From Membranipora membranacea (lineage: Eukaryota > Bryozoa > Gymnolaemata > Cheilostomatida > Membraniporidae): 64,000 bases of DNA. A program made the position numbers and the translations under genes. This document shows, piece by piece, positions 39,801-52,250 of this stretch. The notes under the pieces were generated by a model. That model searched no databases. It saw nothing but the letters and a program-made list of their open reading frames with translations, and was not told the origin of the DNA. The stretch's first letter is position 1, and each line of letters opens with the position of its first letter. The stretch is taken from assembly GCA_914767715.1 (NCBI GenBank), contig OU612066.1, forward strand, positions 5,957,001 through 6,021,000, in the 5' to 3' direction.

Positions 39801-40086
39801 TTGGTCAAATGTGCCGGTTACAAATTGTGATTTGTGAATATATGCCAACAATATAATATAATATATAGGTACAAGAGGAAGAGGTAATTTATAACCGGTT
39901 TTGTGTTTCTAGGATGAATTATGTGTGCGATCACAATCCCTGTGTATCACCTCCTCATGCATAGATGAACACAATAACTACTTCCTAACAGACTTACCCG
40001 GATACATTCAGAAGAAGATAAGAACAGGAGTACCGCCACCTCAGGGTACAAGGGATCAATGCAGAAGTTTTATCTTCTCTAAATAA
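36801..40086 (+). CDS. Secreted PSI-like/class 3 lipase, copy 1 (6 coding exons, 391 aa)
   Basis: Likely a triacylglycerol- or phospholipid-cleaving serine hydrolase. Exons: 36801-36987, 37785-37990, 38246-38434, 38726-38974, 39261-39431, 39913-40086, all GT-AG. A signal peptide (LLLSGFLLVGVNA) ends near residue 24. A Cys-rich PSI/plexin-repeat-like module follows (CYSINDC..C.....YFGCRWCPLTRSCHAPGS, about 26-62). The lipase fold holds FRGT, nucleophile S232 in VTGHSLGGAQ, APRVGD, Asp 290 in NKDDPVVQSVP, and His 354 in DEHNNYF, so the Ser-Asp-His triad is complete. Exon 3 is Cys-containing and unrecognised. AATAAA lies at 40214-40219. It is the first of a tandem family. Confidence 0.93.
38651..38672 (+). 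repeat. Decoy copy of the exon 5 acceptor in lipase 1
   Basis: TCAGGTACTGAGATATTAAG lies 71 bases before the real acceptor TTCAGGTGCTGAGATATAAC. It repeats the exon start but reads into an in-frame TAA after four codons. Confidence 0.8.
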
Positions 40087-42790
40087 TGGAGACATCGTAA
40101 TACAGAGGCGATTTTATTTCATTCAATCAAGTCTCTCATTTCATGTACACCAGGATTGAGATAAAATACAGAAATTGTTGATATTGTATGTCAATCAACT
40201 TCTTACCATACAAAATAAATAAAATCCATACTGAAAAGAAAAGTATTTACTACACAGTACACACAGAGTCTGTCGTTACAGGGATTTTCTAAAGTAACCT
40301 GATTTCAGTCAACTCTCAAACACACCATCTTGTGTTCCAAGCATAGGACTACTTCATTTCCGTCCAGTTTAAGTCATATGTATAACTATATATCTCAAAT
40401 CATATACAACAGACAGTGAAATAATCTTCTATCATGCCATCTCTGTTCATTGTCCATGTAATACCACACCATACCACAGTCTAAACAGTTAATTATGCTG
40501 CAAAAAGCTTTGCTAGCTCTGACAAAAAAATATTTGATGGTGTGAAGTGATACATGTTTACACGTATCTCATTACATGGTGTAGGATGCAGTACTTTTTG
40601 CGCTCTATGGAAGCATTTAATCTCCCTACACATCTAACACAAAAGATTTTTTTCCTGGCTGTACAGCTATAGAAATCAATTAAAGCTGTCAAGGGAAAAT
40701 TAGAATGACACTTTGCATGCCTACAAGTTGAATACAAACCTTTTTTATATTTACCTACACCCATGTAATCTTGATATATTGTTACATTAGTCGATAAACA
40801 TCTGTAAATTTAGAAGGGCTCTTTGATACCCCAAGAATTAGGTAAGAAATGATTGAGGTATTGAAAGAGCGGAGATGCAACAGACGTCAGCGTTTGCTTG
40901 ATGAGAAAAACGAAGCTGTAAGATGTTTTTTTTGCATATCTCTTAACAAAACAGACCAGCAAAAATTGTTGGTCCTTTCAGCTCGTAGGTTATCTACTGT
41001 CCAACCATTACGACTGTAGTATAAAACATAAAAATTCCACCATTTACCTGCTTGGTATGAAAACAGTGATACCAAAGATTATAAATACTGGTGATATTGG
41101 TGATACGTTCGTCATCTCAAAAATCCTGGATCTTAATTGAGGGCAATATCACTCTTTTGGAAACATGTCAACATGTCAACAATGGCATTTGACAGGAATT
41201 AAAGTCAACTGATGGTTGTTCCGTTGTTGGAGCTGATACCGTAACAACTGAATGTTATCAAAAAACTTCTTCTTCTCGGCCTATTGGCTAAGATCAAAGT
41301 GTCACTGACAATGGCGGATTAGTGCCAGTTCAGGTATGGCAGCTTGCTGCACACCCATGTTCAAGAGGACTTCTATGGCCTCACCTCTAGGATGCATTCT
41401 AGTTGTTTTCTAGAATGTATCACATTCTCAGTATGAGGATTTAGGGCACCTTGCGTTCCTCTTTAGGGGCAGCCCAATCTTCTGTTTCTTACTAAACAGC
41501 AAGAACTTCTGCTTCAGAAATTGTCTTCGGAGTTTAGCCTCTTTACCATAACTGTAAGTAGAATGGAACTTTAGCTTTTTTGGATTGCGTTATGATTTCT
41601 GTGAAATCTCACGTTGTAGGCATTTATGGATGCTTCGATTATTCTCTTGTATTTTGTAGTATAATGGGGGTGTCGGATGGGGGACAAGGTTCCGGGGGGC
41701 TCAGACTAAGTATAAGGTGTTGTTTGTAATTTTTCCCAGCTCTTGAGCTCTTAATAATATCAAACAGTGTGAATAACAAGAGGCATCCAATCTCTATTTT
41801 CAAGGCTTCCGGGTTTTCCCGATTTTGATGGCATCTGCTGCATACAATCTAACTTTGTTTAAATGAAATAAATGGGCCATAAATGTTTGTCCCTTGTCTG
41901 TCTCTGGTTACATGGTATGAGTGGTATATGAAATAGAATAAACAGCAAAAAAAGGATATGTATGAAACAATTGTTATCAGGAAATAATCTGGTCGGTTGA
42001 TTTACATGAGTTGATGGCCTGACTGGTTATAAAAGTCTATCTCGGTAATCTGTATTTGGTGAGTTCTGACAGATTGTTGAGGAGGCCGCTAGTTCAACCC
42101 CTGTTTTCCATTTGTTGTCGCTCTGAAATAATAGGAGGGCCACGACAATAATGTGTACATCCTTGATGTTAACCATTCCAAAACTTACATGCAAGGAGGG
42201 CCACGGGCAGTTTATGAACATTGTGTCTATATTGTCTGTTTATACTAGGAAGGTGGCTATGAGTCATACAATGGCTTCGGGACATTGTAGTGTTGTGTGA
42301 ATGATGGCTGGATTAATGTTAAATTTGACAAATTAAACCCTCCAACTGCTTTTGCCGCCTGTGCCAAAAAGATCTGCTGGAGGATCACTCTGACTGATTC
42401 ATAAACATAATAGTAGAGCTTCCCTCTCTATGTTTAATAGTTTCATTATTCCCCTCCACTATTGTGATCATGAGACAATCCTAATGTGAATAAATTTGCA
42501 TGAGTGTGCGGCCTTACCTTTACAGGTGAGGCCATGCGGGGTTGTCTTCTCGCAATCATCAGTATAATATTTTTTATTCTAGTCTATTGATGTCATTTCA
42601 CTGTTATGTTGGTTGGTCTAATGGTTTAGATTGGCTGAGGAGATAACACCCATAAATAATTACTACGAATTTCAGAGATGACATTCCTGTGTGTTAGGTT
42701 GATATTAGTAGTAAATTTAATGTGCAAGAATTAGTAGAAATTTGCACAAGTGTTTGGCCTTACCATAAGTCTGTATTATTCACTGACAAG
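40087..42790. other. Gap between lipase 1 and lipase 2
   Basis: Contains the lipase 1 3' UTR and a U2 snRNA-like fragment at 41272-41302. 41436-41500 shares a motif (TTTAGGGCACCTTGC...) with an EFA6-like intron (about 23216-23280). No TATA box comparable to those of copies 1, 3 and 5 was found before copy 2. Confidence 0.5.
41272..41302 (+). ncRNA. U2 snRNA 5'-end-like fragment
   Basis: CTTCTCGGCCTATTGGCTAA followed by GATCAAAGTGT matches the conserved 5' end of U2 snRNA with one substitution and one inserted A. The branch-site-pairing region and Sm site do not follow. A short GGTATGGCAG...GCACACCC stretch downstream faintly recalls the U2 3' end. This is a pseudogene or a SINE head, not a functional U2 gene. 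Confidence 0.6.
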
Positions 42791-45361
42791 ATGGAGTTTA
42801 TGTATGTGTCACTACTGCTCTCAGGATTATTGTTAGTTGGAGTAAACGCTGGCTGTTACTCTATCAATGATTGTGCTGCATGTGTCTCTGGCCACAAAGG
42901 CTGGTGGGATTATTTTGGATGCAGGTGGTGTCCACTAACCAGGTCATGCCATGCTCCCAAATCTGGTAAATAGGGTTCTTTTATTGTTTGAGTGCGAATT
43001 GCTGTACAAGAATTTCTCCCAGCTTTTGAAAGTGCTGAATAATTTCAATTTTTATGATTAATTTAATTTCTCGCTTCTGCTGAAAATATCTCTCTTTACG
43101 TGAGCTGTCTCATCACAACTATGATTTTTACTTTTGCGTTTCCAGTATACAATGATTGTAAGGTGGACCAGCAGGTAACGGGTAACAGCTTGTTATCCTG
43201 TGAAGCAATAGCAGAGCCTAGTCTCTCCTACAGTAGTGTAACTGCTGAGACTATGGCTAAGTGGTCCTCACTGGCTTACGTTACTCCGGCAGTTAAAGAT
43301 AAGGAGAGTGTGCAGAGCATTGTTCAGGCAGAGTTTGGAGCCAACTATCGGTTAAAATAAAAACCTTCACATATATATTCAACATATTTGCTGCGGTTAA
43401 TTATGATTAATAAGGAACTTCTCAAAACTGGCATCTGATTTAATTGGAAATATAAAAATGATCTCAAGCTCTAAAACTAAAAATTAACAAATTTGGCAAT
43501 CCACAATATTTACTTTCATGCTGTAGATTTTGGAGTTTTTGATGAATGACTGTGATATCATATTGGAGTACAGAGATTGCGGTGCAGTTATAGCTATTTC
43601 TGATGTTGACGATCACACAATAGTGGCTTTCCGAGGCACTTTTGAGACCACCCAACTGGCCGAGCAGGTACTTGGTGTATTGTTGAAGCTAACTGAGTCT
43701 CCTATTGGAGGAGAGATAAGAGCTACTCATATTTGCATCTGTGCTAAATACATTATTTTGAACTATATTAATCACTCAAATCGATACTTGATTGCACCAT
43801 AAACATACATAGTAATAGCTTTGACTTTATGCGACACCATCTAAACCAGCCATGCTCAACCTCGACCAAATTGGCCATTTCGGCCAAATTAGTTGTTATT
43901 TAATTCGTAACTCAAATTTAAATGTTTTAGTAAGTATGCCTGAACAAAGTTGTACAGTGTATTATGGTAAGAATTGGCTGTGATAACAAGTTGCTTTCCA
44001 TTGGAATTTTTAGTCAACTCCAACCACTATCACTAAAGTCCCACGCTCTTATTTGTTTCAGGTGCTGAGATATAACGAGAACACTCATGACAGTCTCTAT
44101 CCATGTATAAAATCAATCATTGAGGAACAAATTCATGACAACCCAAGCCTGAGAGATTCAGTAACTGGACACTCACTAGGGGGTGCTCAGGCCTCCCTCA
44201 TTGCAGCTCATTTGCTCTACGACAATGTGGTTTCACCTTCAAAGCTTGAACTTTACACATTTGGAGCCCCGAGAGTTGGAGACAGGGACTTTGCCTATGA
44301 ATTTGATCGAGTAGGGAAATATTTGACAAATGAAACTGCCACAATGGTATAGAGACAATTGTTTGTTGGTATTGAAACAAGGAAGCTGTCTCCTGATATT
44401 GGAGTCTCCTTCTTTTTAAACATTTAAGAAAGATTTCAATCACTACATTTCCATGAGCTTTTTCAGCTTGGTAAAGCTCGCCCTGAGTTGTCACGGATCA
44501 AAAATGTCAAATTTGCCAAAGTATGAGCTAAAGGCAGGGGTGGTATATGCCATCAAAAACTGTTTTAATATGACGTAATGTTGAGAATGATCATGTTACA
44601 GTTGGTTGGGAATAGCTGGAGAATCACTAAAAAGAATGACCCTGTTGTGCAGTCAGTCCCAAGCTATGTACTGGGATTATACTTTGCTTACCATACAAGG
44701 ACTCAAGGAGAGAAGTGTTTTACAACACAGGAAGTAACATCACTGCAGAGACAAACTACACCATCTGCAGAGGAAATGAGGTACTGGTCCAAAACACCAA
44801 CGTATCACGGCCACTTTACTTGACCATTTATAAGTGATTCACACCGGGAGTTTGGGATATAAACTCCCAAACTCCCTGTTCACACGTTAGCAAACCAACA
44901 GTTCTCAGAGTTGTTTTCCTTCTTAAAATAAGAACACAACTACCTTACTGAAGAGACAGCCTAGTTGTACCAGTTTGTCCCAAACTCCCTGGTTGTACCA
45001 CCCTCCCTGGTTGTACTCCTGGTATAGAATGTAATGTCATATGCTGAGCAAAAATAGTGAAAACCCGAGGATATCTTTTAAATCACCGAGATATTTCACA
45101 CATACCAAGCATATAATATAATATAACATAATATGATAATACGCATATATACAAGAAGTAATTGATGAACTGTTTTTCTGTTTCTAGGACGAATTATGTG
45201 TGCGATCACAATCTCTGTGTATTACCGCCTCATGTATAGATGATCATAATAACTACTTCCTAACAGACTTACCCGGATACATTCAGAATCAGATAAGAAC
45301 AGGAGTACCGCCACCTCAGGGTACAAGGGATCAATGCAGAAGGTTTATTTTCTCTAAATAA
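42791..45361 (+). pseudogene. PSI-like/class 3 lipase, copy 2, damaged splice sites
   Basis: Homologous exons: 42791-42965, 43146-43350 or 43351, 43527-43715, 44062-44310, 44602 to about 44780, 45188-45361. Signal peptide, Cys-rich module, GHSLGG (preceded by RDSVT where copy 1 has RVSVT) and the HNNYF histidine are all still readable. Three lesions stand out. The exon 3 donor, CGG|GTAAAA in copy 1, reads CGGTTAAAA; splicing at the remaining GT one base earlier shifts the frame to a stop within six codons. The exon 4 donor is GAG|ATAAGA in place of GT. Exon 6 has an 8-base insertion (around CAAGGACTCAAGGAG) that shifts the frame through its end. Exon 7 is intact. Exon sequences are otherwise open, so the damage is recent. 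AATAAA lies at 45424-45429. Confidence 0.8.
44846..44876. repeat. Short perfect hairpin in copy 2 last intron
   Basis: GGGAGTTTGGGA (44846-44857) pairs exactly with 44865-44876 across seven bases. Confidence 0.8.
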
Positions 45362-45475
45362 TGGAGGCTTCTTTTTCTCGCAATTGATAAAAACTCATAT
45401 CAAGAGATGTATCCTCTTGTCTAAATAAACTGCAGATGGATAATCTGTACAGGACTCTCCGTCATTTTAACTCCA

Positions 45476-45523
45476 GATGAGTGAGGTGACCCATCGCTCG
45501 ATGAGTGAGGTGACCCATCGCTC
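45476..45523. repeat. 24-bp tandem duplication
   Basis: GATGAGTGAGGTGACCCATC plus GCTC occurs twice head to tail just after lipase copy 2. Confidence 0.9.
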
Positions 45524-45563
45524 AGAAGGATACGTGATACATAGGGTCAGCATGTCTTCCTCT

Positions 45564-47254
45564 CATTTTATCGTAGTTTCTTATTTTTAATTTTTAACAA
45601 CTCAGAGATGTTTTCTACATTTATCATTGCACATTCTAGTCACATTTTTTAACACATGGGATGTACGGCAAAAATACCTGACATATGTAAGAGACTCATT
45701 AAATTGCCTCAGTTCAATAAGACAGAATGTTGTCAGACAGAATGCGCACCATTCTGTACAAAATCTGACACATGGCAAAGCTGGGGGCATGGGACGATCG
45801 CAAGGCGCAAGAGTTTGGTGGGAGGGGATGGGCGCAACATAAGGCATGCTGCAATTTTCCTAATCGCTGTGTTTCCATATAAATTTTGAGCTAGAATTGA
45901 GTTGTTACCTCAGGGCTCGCCCTAGAAAACTGCATCTGTACCCACGGGCTAAGGTCTCGCTGAAAATTAGAAAATATCTGTCGCCGGGGGAGGGAGACTT
46001 GAGCTCAGGACACCCATCCGCAGCCTTTGATGCTAACCACCCAGCCATGCAGGCTAGCCGCAGTGCATGCTACTTTGCCCAAACTAATCTTCCAGTGATA
46101 ACAGGGAGGTATTCCCATAGCTTGAACAGCTTCAAAATTTGCTCTCAGTTCGATCTCATTGAAATACAGCAACTGACATATCTTTGATGTAAGGCTGCTG
46201 TATGAAGCAATTGTTACAAACATTCTTACTAAAATTACATACTGACTCTCGTGATCTGACTGGGCATGTAGATCACTGATAAACTAGGCAATCATTACCA
46301 CAAAGCAGGTGTCGTAAGGCTAAGTATGTATCATGCGTGACTTGAATTTGCGCATGTGCAAGAACAATGAGTTTAGTTTGGGTTCTGATTGCAACTTTGG
46401 AAAGGGGAAATGGGATATCCCCTGCATAAACTGTCAATCAAAATCAGCTAATAATGACAAGAGAGGATAACTATTGATAACAAATCCGCACGCTTTGGGA
46501 AGTATGTCACCAGAGCAGGTAGCCATTCAGATGGCTTCGGAATTCCGAGGCTCAATTTTGCAGAGATCAGCTCATGCCCAGAGCTGAGCATGCGCAGAAT
46601 GCTAAAATTATTTTATATTATGTATATTTGAAAACTGCCCTAATTTTTATTTCAGTATCGAGAATAAAGCAATAGTAAGATTTCAAACTTCAAACTTCAA
46701 TTCAACAAGATGACAATGTGTGATAATAAGACATCTAACTTTTAAGGTGAATTTGAAGCTCCAAGTTATTGTTAGTTCTCAGATAGTGTACGACGCTCAG
46801 CATCATATACTATATTGTGGACCCATTTTATTGTCAGTGTGTCAGAATTTTTTTCAGTTTGAGACAGTACGTTGAGGTGAAAGTTTGCCAATACAGTGAG
46901 ATGTGTCTGCTTGAGTACAATGTAAATGGGCCGAGGGGTACAACCTGGGAAACGCACTCTGACTGAACATTGTCATATTTTTCCTTATTTGACAGAATGC
47001 CTTTGATAGCTCCGTATTAGGTTCTTGTTGACAGAGAACATAGCTAAATAGGTTGGCAAATATGAAAAAAAAATTGTTTTGTCATAATTCGTGATGATGA
47101 TGATACTCAGCATACAGTTACAGAGCACCTTCTACATTATGGACTTGAGAAGTAACAATAGCGCTATGTGAAACTCGAGAAGACCATAAAAAGAGATTTG
47201 TTATAGATGCTGCAGCTCTCATGATATATAAGTGTTTGTATATCATCCTTAGCG
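45564..47254. repeat. Duplicated upstream block, copy A1 (before lipase 3)
   Basis: Closely matches 52251-53140 (A2) and, from about 46186 on, 58179-59254 (A3). Small ORFs recur in the copies but have no start, domain or splice support. The 364-bp element sits inside A1 and A3 but not A2. Confidence 0.85.
46238..46601 (+). mobile_element. 364-bp non-autonomous DNA element, copy in block A1
   Basis: Runs from CATACTGACTCTCG to GCGCAGAATG and is flanked by exact 9-bp duplications CTAAAATTA on both sides. Block A2 has the unoccupied site CTAGAATTA at 52905-52913. Confidence 0.9.
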
Positions 47255-47298
47255 CAGAGATGAGATAGGCATCGGGCAGCAGAGTTACATCACAACAG
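47225..47298 (+). promoter_or_regulatory. TATA box and untranslated first exon of lipase 3
   Basis: TATATAAG at 47225-47232, then a non-coding exon ending at ACAACAG|GTAAGA (47298/47299). The matching acceptor TGTTTTAG lies one base before the ATG. Confidence 0.6.
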
Positions 47299-48148
47299 GT
47301 AAGAGTTAGGGCAAGTGCACTATTTGGTATTTATGATTGTTCTAAAACATTTTTCTAAAATATCAGGAATCATTGACCCAAGACTGACTCACACTGTGTT
47401 ATGCTTGGCTTTATGATTCTGATAAACCTAACTTTCTCAGCATAAAAAATTCTTCCAATAAACCAACTTGTTATAGTATGCATATTGATCACGCTAAGAT
47501 AATTTATCCCTCTATTTTCAATCAGTTGACTCTGAATTATAATCTGAAATATTGTAATCGTATAAGGAAGCGGCGATGGACAAAATGCTGGGGTAAGATC
47601 ATGTTCTGCAAAAACATGATGGAAATTTCTGCAACAAAGTTCATACCCACAGTGTGTGTAAAAGAATAAGAATTGTTTATTCCCGACAATGTTGAGGATT
47701 CCGGACAATTGTTGAGGAAAATGTGCATGTTTACCTTTAAAACATTTTCATTTGATTTTTGGATACTTTTTGTTGGCAGCTGACACTGACAACTATATAA
47801 TTATTAATAGAAGTGTTGTCAGCACGAATATGGAATAAATTTATCTATTTTTTTATTTTATTTACTTATTTCTTTTATTTATTTTGATATGATTTCTTTT
47901 CCTTTGGGATCACCGCGTCATAGCATCAGGTTCACAATCAACAGATTGACAATTCAAAAATTTAGGGATATCATGAAAAATAACGCATCAGATCAAGCGG
48001 ATTTTCACCATGATTTCTATCAAAAAAATTGCAAAACAATGTCACAGCAAGAATATAACGACAGAAAATAAACAAACTTCATGCGAATCGAAGATGATGA
48101 AGTGACTATCCTATTATGGTGAGACTCAATAAATTTCCCTGTTTTAGG

Positions 48149-50749
48149 ATGGCTGTGCATCAGATAACTGGATTGCTGATTGTGTCACTCATTCTGCTGA
48201 CTGGTGTCAACGCCAGCTGTTCATCAAACAGAGATTGCTACTCATGTATTGCTGACTATAATTCATGGTGGGACTACTGGGGTTGTAGATGGTGCCCCTT
48301 AACCAGGGCATGCCATGCTCCTGGCTCTTGTAAGTGGATCAGATAGCTTGAGTGCTTCAGTCATTAAATGATACATCTAATGCACAAACCACCCTCGGTG
48401 TGCAATCCAATATGAATATCAATAAAAATTGTCTAATATATTTTTGCAAATTAAAAAAAACATTTCACATTCATAATAAAAATAACCTGGATACCAACAT
48501 TTAGAGTTTTAGAGTACTCCATGATACCACGACGCTTGGCGTCCCCACAGAACTAGCTGCTCACATCGAAGAGCTCCGGCTATTTGACCATGTATCAGTC
48601 CACAAAAATGATTACTCATCATAATTTTTATAATTATGTTCCCCTTATAATTGTAGTTTATAACGATTGTAAATCAAACCAGCAAGTGACAGATAGCAAC
48701 TCCCTGAGCTGTAGTTCAGTAAGAGAGCCAAGTCTATCCTACAATGCAAACACGGCTAAAGATATGGCAAAGTGGTCCTCACTGGCTTACGTATCACCTA
48801 CAAATGATAAAAACCGCATGCAGAGTGTTGTTGCCACTGAGTTTGGTGCCAACTATAGGGTGAGCAATGTTACTGAAGATGCTGTAAGGTGGCGAATCTA
48901 ACAAAACAAGTTACATGCGATAATTCAGTAGAATTGACATCAAAGGCGATTTTTAAAAAGCTTTGAAGAGGACTTTGTTGATTGAGCATAAATAACTGTG
49001 TGCCCCTATTCTTGCCTAATTCAATTTAGCTTTTTTTGTGATTAATATTTGATTTTTTTTTCAGATTCTTGAGTTTCTGACAAATGATTGCGATGTTATT
49101 TTGGATTACAAACATTGTGCAGCAGTTGTTGCGATCTCCGATGAAGACGATCACCTGGTTGTGGCTTTCAGAGGGACTATTAGCACAGATCAGCTTGTCG
49201 AGCAGATACTCGGGGTACTGTTAGGAATGATAGAATCTCCCATTGGAGGAGAGGTAGGCGAAAATAATAGTGATAAAGTTTTTCGACAAATCCTAATGAG
49301 TGGATTTGCTAAAATGCGTCTGTTTGATTCTAATCAATACAAATTATCAGCCATTAAACATTTACAGCAAATTTTGCAGCACAAAATATTTTTCTAATTT
49401 CATTTTCTAATAACAGGTATTGAGGTACAATGAAAACACTCACGACAGTCTATACCCCTGCATAAAGTCAATCGTAGAGGAACAGGTGAACAGCAACCCT
49501 AGCCTTAGAATTTCAGTGACTGGACACTCTCTGGGTGGGGCACAAGCTTCCCTCATTGCAGCACATCTTCTATATGATAGCGTTATCCCTCAATCAAGGC
49601 TTGAGCTGTACACATTTGGAGCGCCAAGAGTTGGAGACAAAGAGTTCGCCTATGAATATGACAGAGTGAGTACCATCACTGATAAAACCTGACATCTCCC
49701 AAATATCCCCCAAAACAACAGGAAACAACCCCCCCCCCCTCCCATCCCTAAACCTACCCAACAGGAAACAATACAGGTCCCATAATTGCCACCGGGTAAC
49801 ACTGAATTCTAAATAAATCCAAATTATCAATCCAAGCAACTAGAAATGAGGCAATTGACATTTACATGATTGTGTGTATGAAACCATCATCATGCTGGAG
49901 AAGAATCCAGATCTGAAACGGTTTTTAACGCTGAGGTCTTAATGTGAATGTAAAGTCAACAATAATAATTTATTCTCAGATTATTGGGAATAGTTGGAGG
50001 ATAACCAACAGACACGATCCCGTACCGCAAGCTGTCCCCACATCATGGTTAGGCTGGTCTTATGCGTATCATACAAGAAGGGAGATCTACTACCGCACCT
50101 CTCTGGGTGTCGTAGTTGACACTGGAACTGGCTATTCTAACTGCATTGGTAATGAGGTAAGGATGTAACGGTTGGTTGTTATTATTACACCGCAATTACT
50201 GACAGTAACATATGCTGACACACTGCAGTTTGGATGATCATAATAGGAGAGAAGAAATAAACACGCGATACTTCTTACTTCTATACTTTCAGATTGCTGG
50301 CAAGCTAACATTAACTTCTCTGATTGCTTTGTAAAATGGAGGGTGCATTTTTTTATGACCATAATTTGCAAAAGTTCCCAGGCAACTTGTTAAAATTGTG
50401 ACAAATATAACCATCTTGTTATACATCTGTGTTGAATTTCATCTATGAGGAGTTTCATGCATATGAATGCCCCATTTCCGCAGTTAGGAAATGTGGCAGT
50501 CCTATGGTTTCATGTCAGTGTGGTTGATTGAACTTTGTTTGCTGAGTTGTGTGTTCAACATAATAATAATTATTTTTGTAGGATAGCAATTGTGTGGAGA
50601 GTCACTATCGGTGCATCTCATCGAATTGTTTAAAGGAACACGGCAACTATTTTCTTTCTGACCTACCAGAGTATATGAAAGAAAAGATGCAGTCAGGGTC
50701 AGCGCCAACGCAAACAGGAAGGGACCAATGTATCAGTTACCGCTTCTAA
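48149..50749 (+). CDS. Secreted PSI-like/class 3 lipase, copy 3 (6 coding exons, 388 aa)
   Basis: Exons: 48149-48329, 48657-48859, 49065-49253, 49417-49665, 49980-50156, 50582-50749; all donors and acceptors are canonical and phases match copy 1. Signal peptide GLLIVSLILLTGVNA, then CSSNRDCYSC..YWGCRWCPLTRACHAPGS. Catalytic set: S229 in VTGHSLGGAQ, D287 in NRHDPVPQAVP, H353 in KEHGNYF. It differs widely from copy 1 in the signal peptide, the Cys-poor exon 3 linker and the C-terminus (ends SYRF, where copy 1 ends IFSK), so copies 1/2 and 3/5 are two subfamilies. No close polyadenylation signal was identified. Confidence 0.93.
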
Positions 50750-52250
50750 CATTGCTGTTACTCTGCTCCTTATTATAGTGTGACTTATCTAGAATCACTA
50801 ATTTCCATTGTCACCTATAATCCCAATGTTACCACAGCTTTCACAGATTTTAACTGTTGCCCTGAAACATATCTGCTTCATACATATATATAATTTTTCC
50901 CATCTTTTAGATTGTATAAGTGATTCCATATTATCTGCCCTTTTGAATTTTGGTAGGGGTAGGTAGACATTTTACTGGAATTTAAATGTATTACTTACCT
51001 ATACTTAACCTACCTAAACTATCTATACTAACCATTCAAATGACAGGCTATGTTTTTGTATTATGACATGATGCGTGCTTCCTGGTAGCCAGAATATATT
51101 TGATTCTTCAAACCTTAACCGTTTGAGAAGTCTCTCATGTTTCAAGCATCTAAAATAACAGGCATTATGTGCATACTTATCGGATTCTTTTTGTGTTAGT
51201 CCAGCTCAGATATACTTTGTCAAGAGATCCCGGTATTATCTTTCAAATAATATACTTTTAAAAGAAAATATGCCAGGACAATATTATCTCGAATGGCAAA
51301 CAGCATAAAGTTCACCCAGGCAACTACCTATTTGCAGCTGCAAATCATCCTATCCTGAAAAAATATTGAATAAATGCACCTTTATATGCCTAAGAGTGCC
51401 AGTAAGTGTAATAGAATCTAATCAACATTTAGATATTTGAGAATGAAAAATCTCTATTGTAGTTTGTGAAATTGTGGCTTGTTTTCGTGTCTGGTTCAAA
51501 AATGGTAGGTGAAGTCGTAAAGTTTGGGGAAAATTAATTTAACTTGTGATCAAATTGCAGCCTCTCGATTTCAAGGTTCTTAAAAATCAGATATTACGTG
51601 CATACCATTGTTGTGTCATCCGTGTTACAACCAGGACCTGCATAGTGTTACCTTTCAATCGAACTTTAAAAAAAAATCTGTTATCAATTTTTCCTCAAAT
51701 GGCAAACAACTCAAAGTTCGCGCCGGCACCAGCCATCTGCGACAGCAAAACATCGATCCTCCTAATGAAGTGTTTCAAAACAGATTGAAATGAGATTGAA
51801 ATGTATTGTATTCGCCTAAAATGCCAGCAATGAGTATTAGAATGGTACAATTGTGTACTGCAACATGCTCTCAGCTAGATCAAAGAGTACTTGGTTAGAT
51901 ACATACATACAAGCAATTGACATGAATAAATTTCATGTAGACATCGGCTGTGATTGCATGCATTTGCTATTTGCAATGCTGGTCAGAACAAGGAGTTTCG
52001 TCTCAATCCTTGTTACATCAGGCGGGTTTGAGGAGACAAAACACCCTCATGCTGTGTAGACTGGGTAGACTGGGTAGACTGTCGGACTGGGCGGGGGACA
52101 CCTCTTCCCACCCCAACAGCCTGCCCAGGCTAACTGATCTAGTGACAGGGAAATCACGATGCTGGTAAGTCAGCCAGGAAGACATCGATCTGAGGAATCA
52201 ATGACATTGATTGTCTGAGAGATATGGATAATCTGTACAGGACTTCCTGT
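50750..52250. repeat. Duplicated 3' flank, copy F1 (after lipase 3)
   Basis: Near-identical to 53459-54752, partly to 54753-55693, and to 62729-64000. The 52065-52225 tail recurs at 55778-55935. A direct repeat (TAGACTGGG, three times) lies near 52058-52080. No gene seen. Confidence 0.85.

Noticed and set aside
42000-42130. tRNA-like B-box AGTTCAACCCC near 42092
   Set aside because: No matching A-box spacing or stem pairing; chance match.
45602-46223. Small ORFs in the duplicated upstream blocks
   Set aside because: Both strands are open in overlapping frames without start context or homology; treated as duplicated non-coding sequence.
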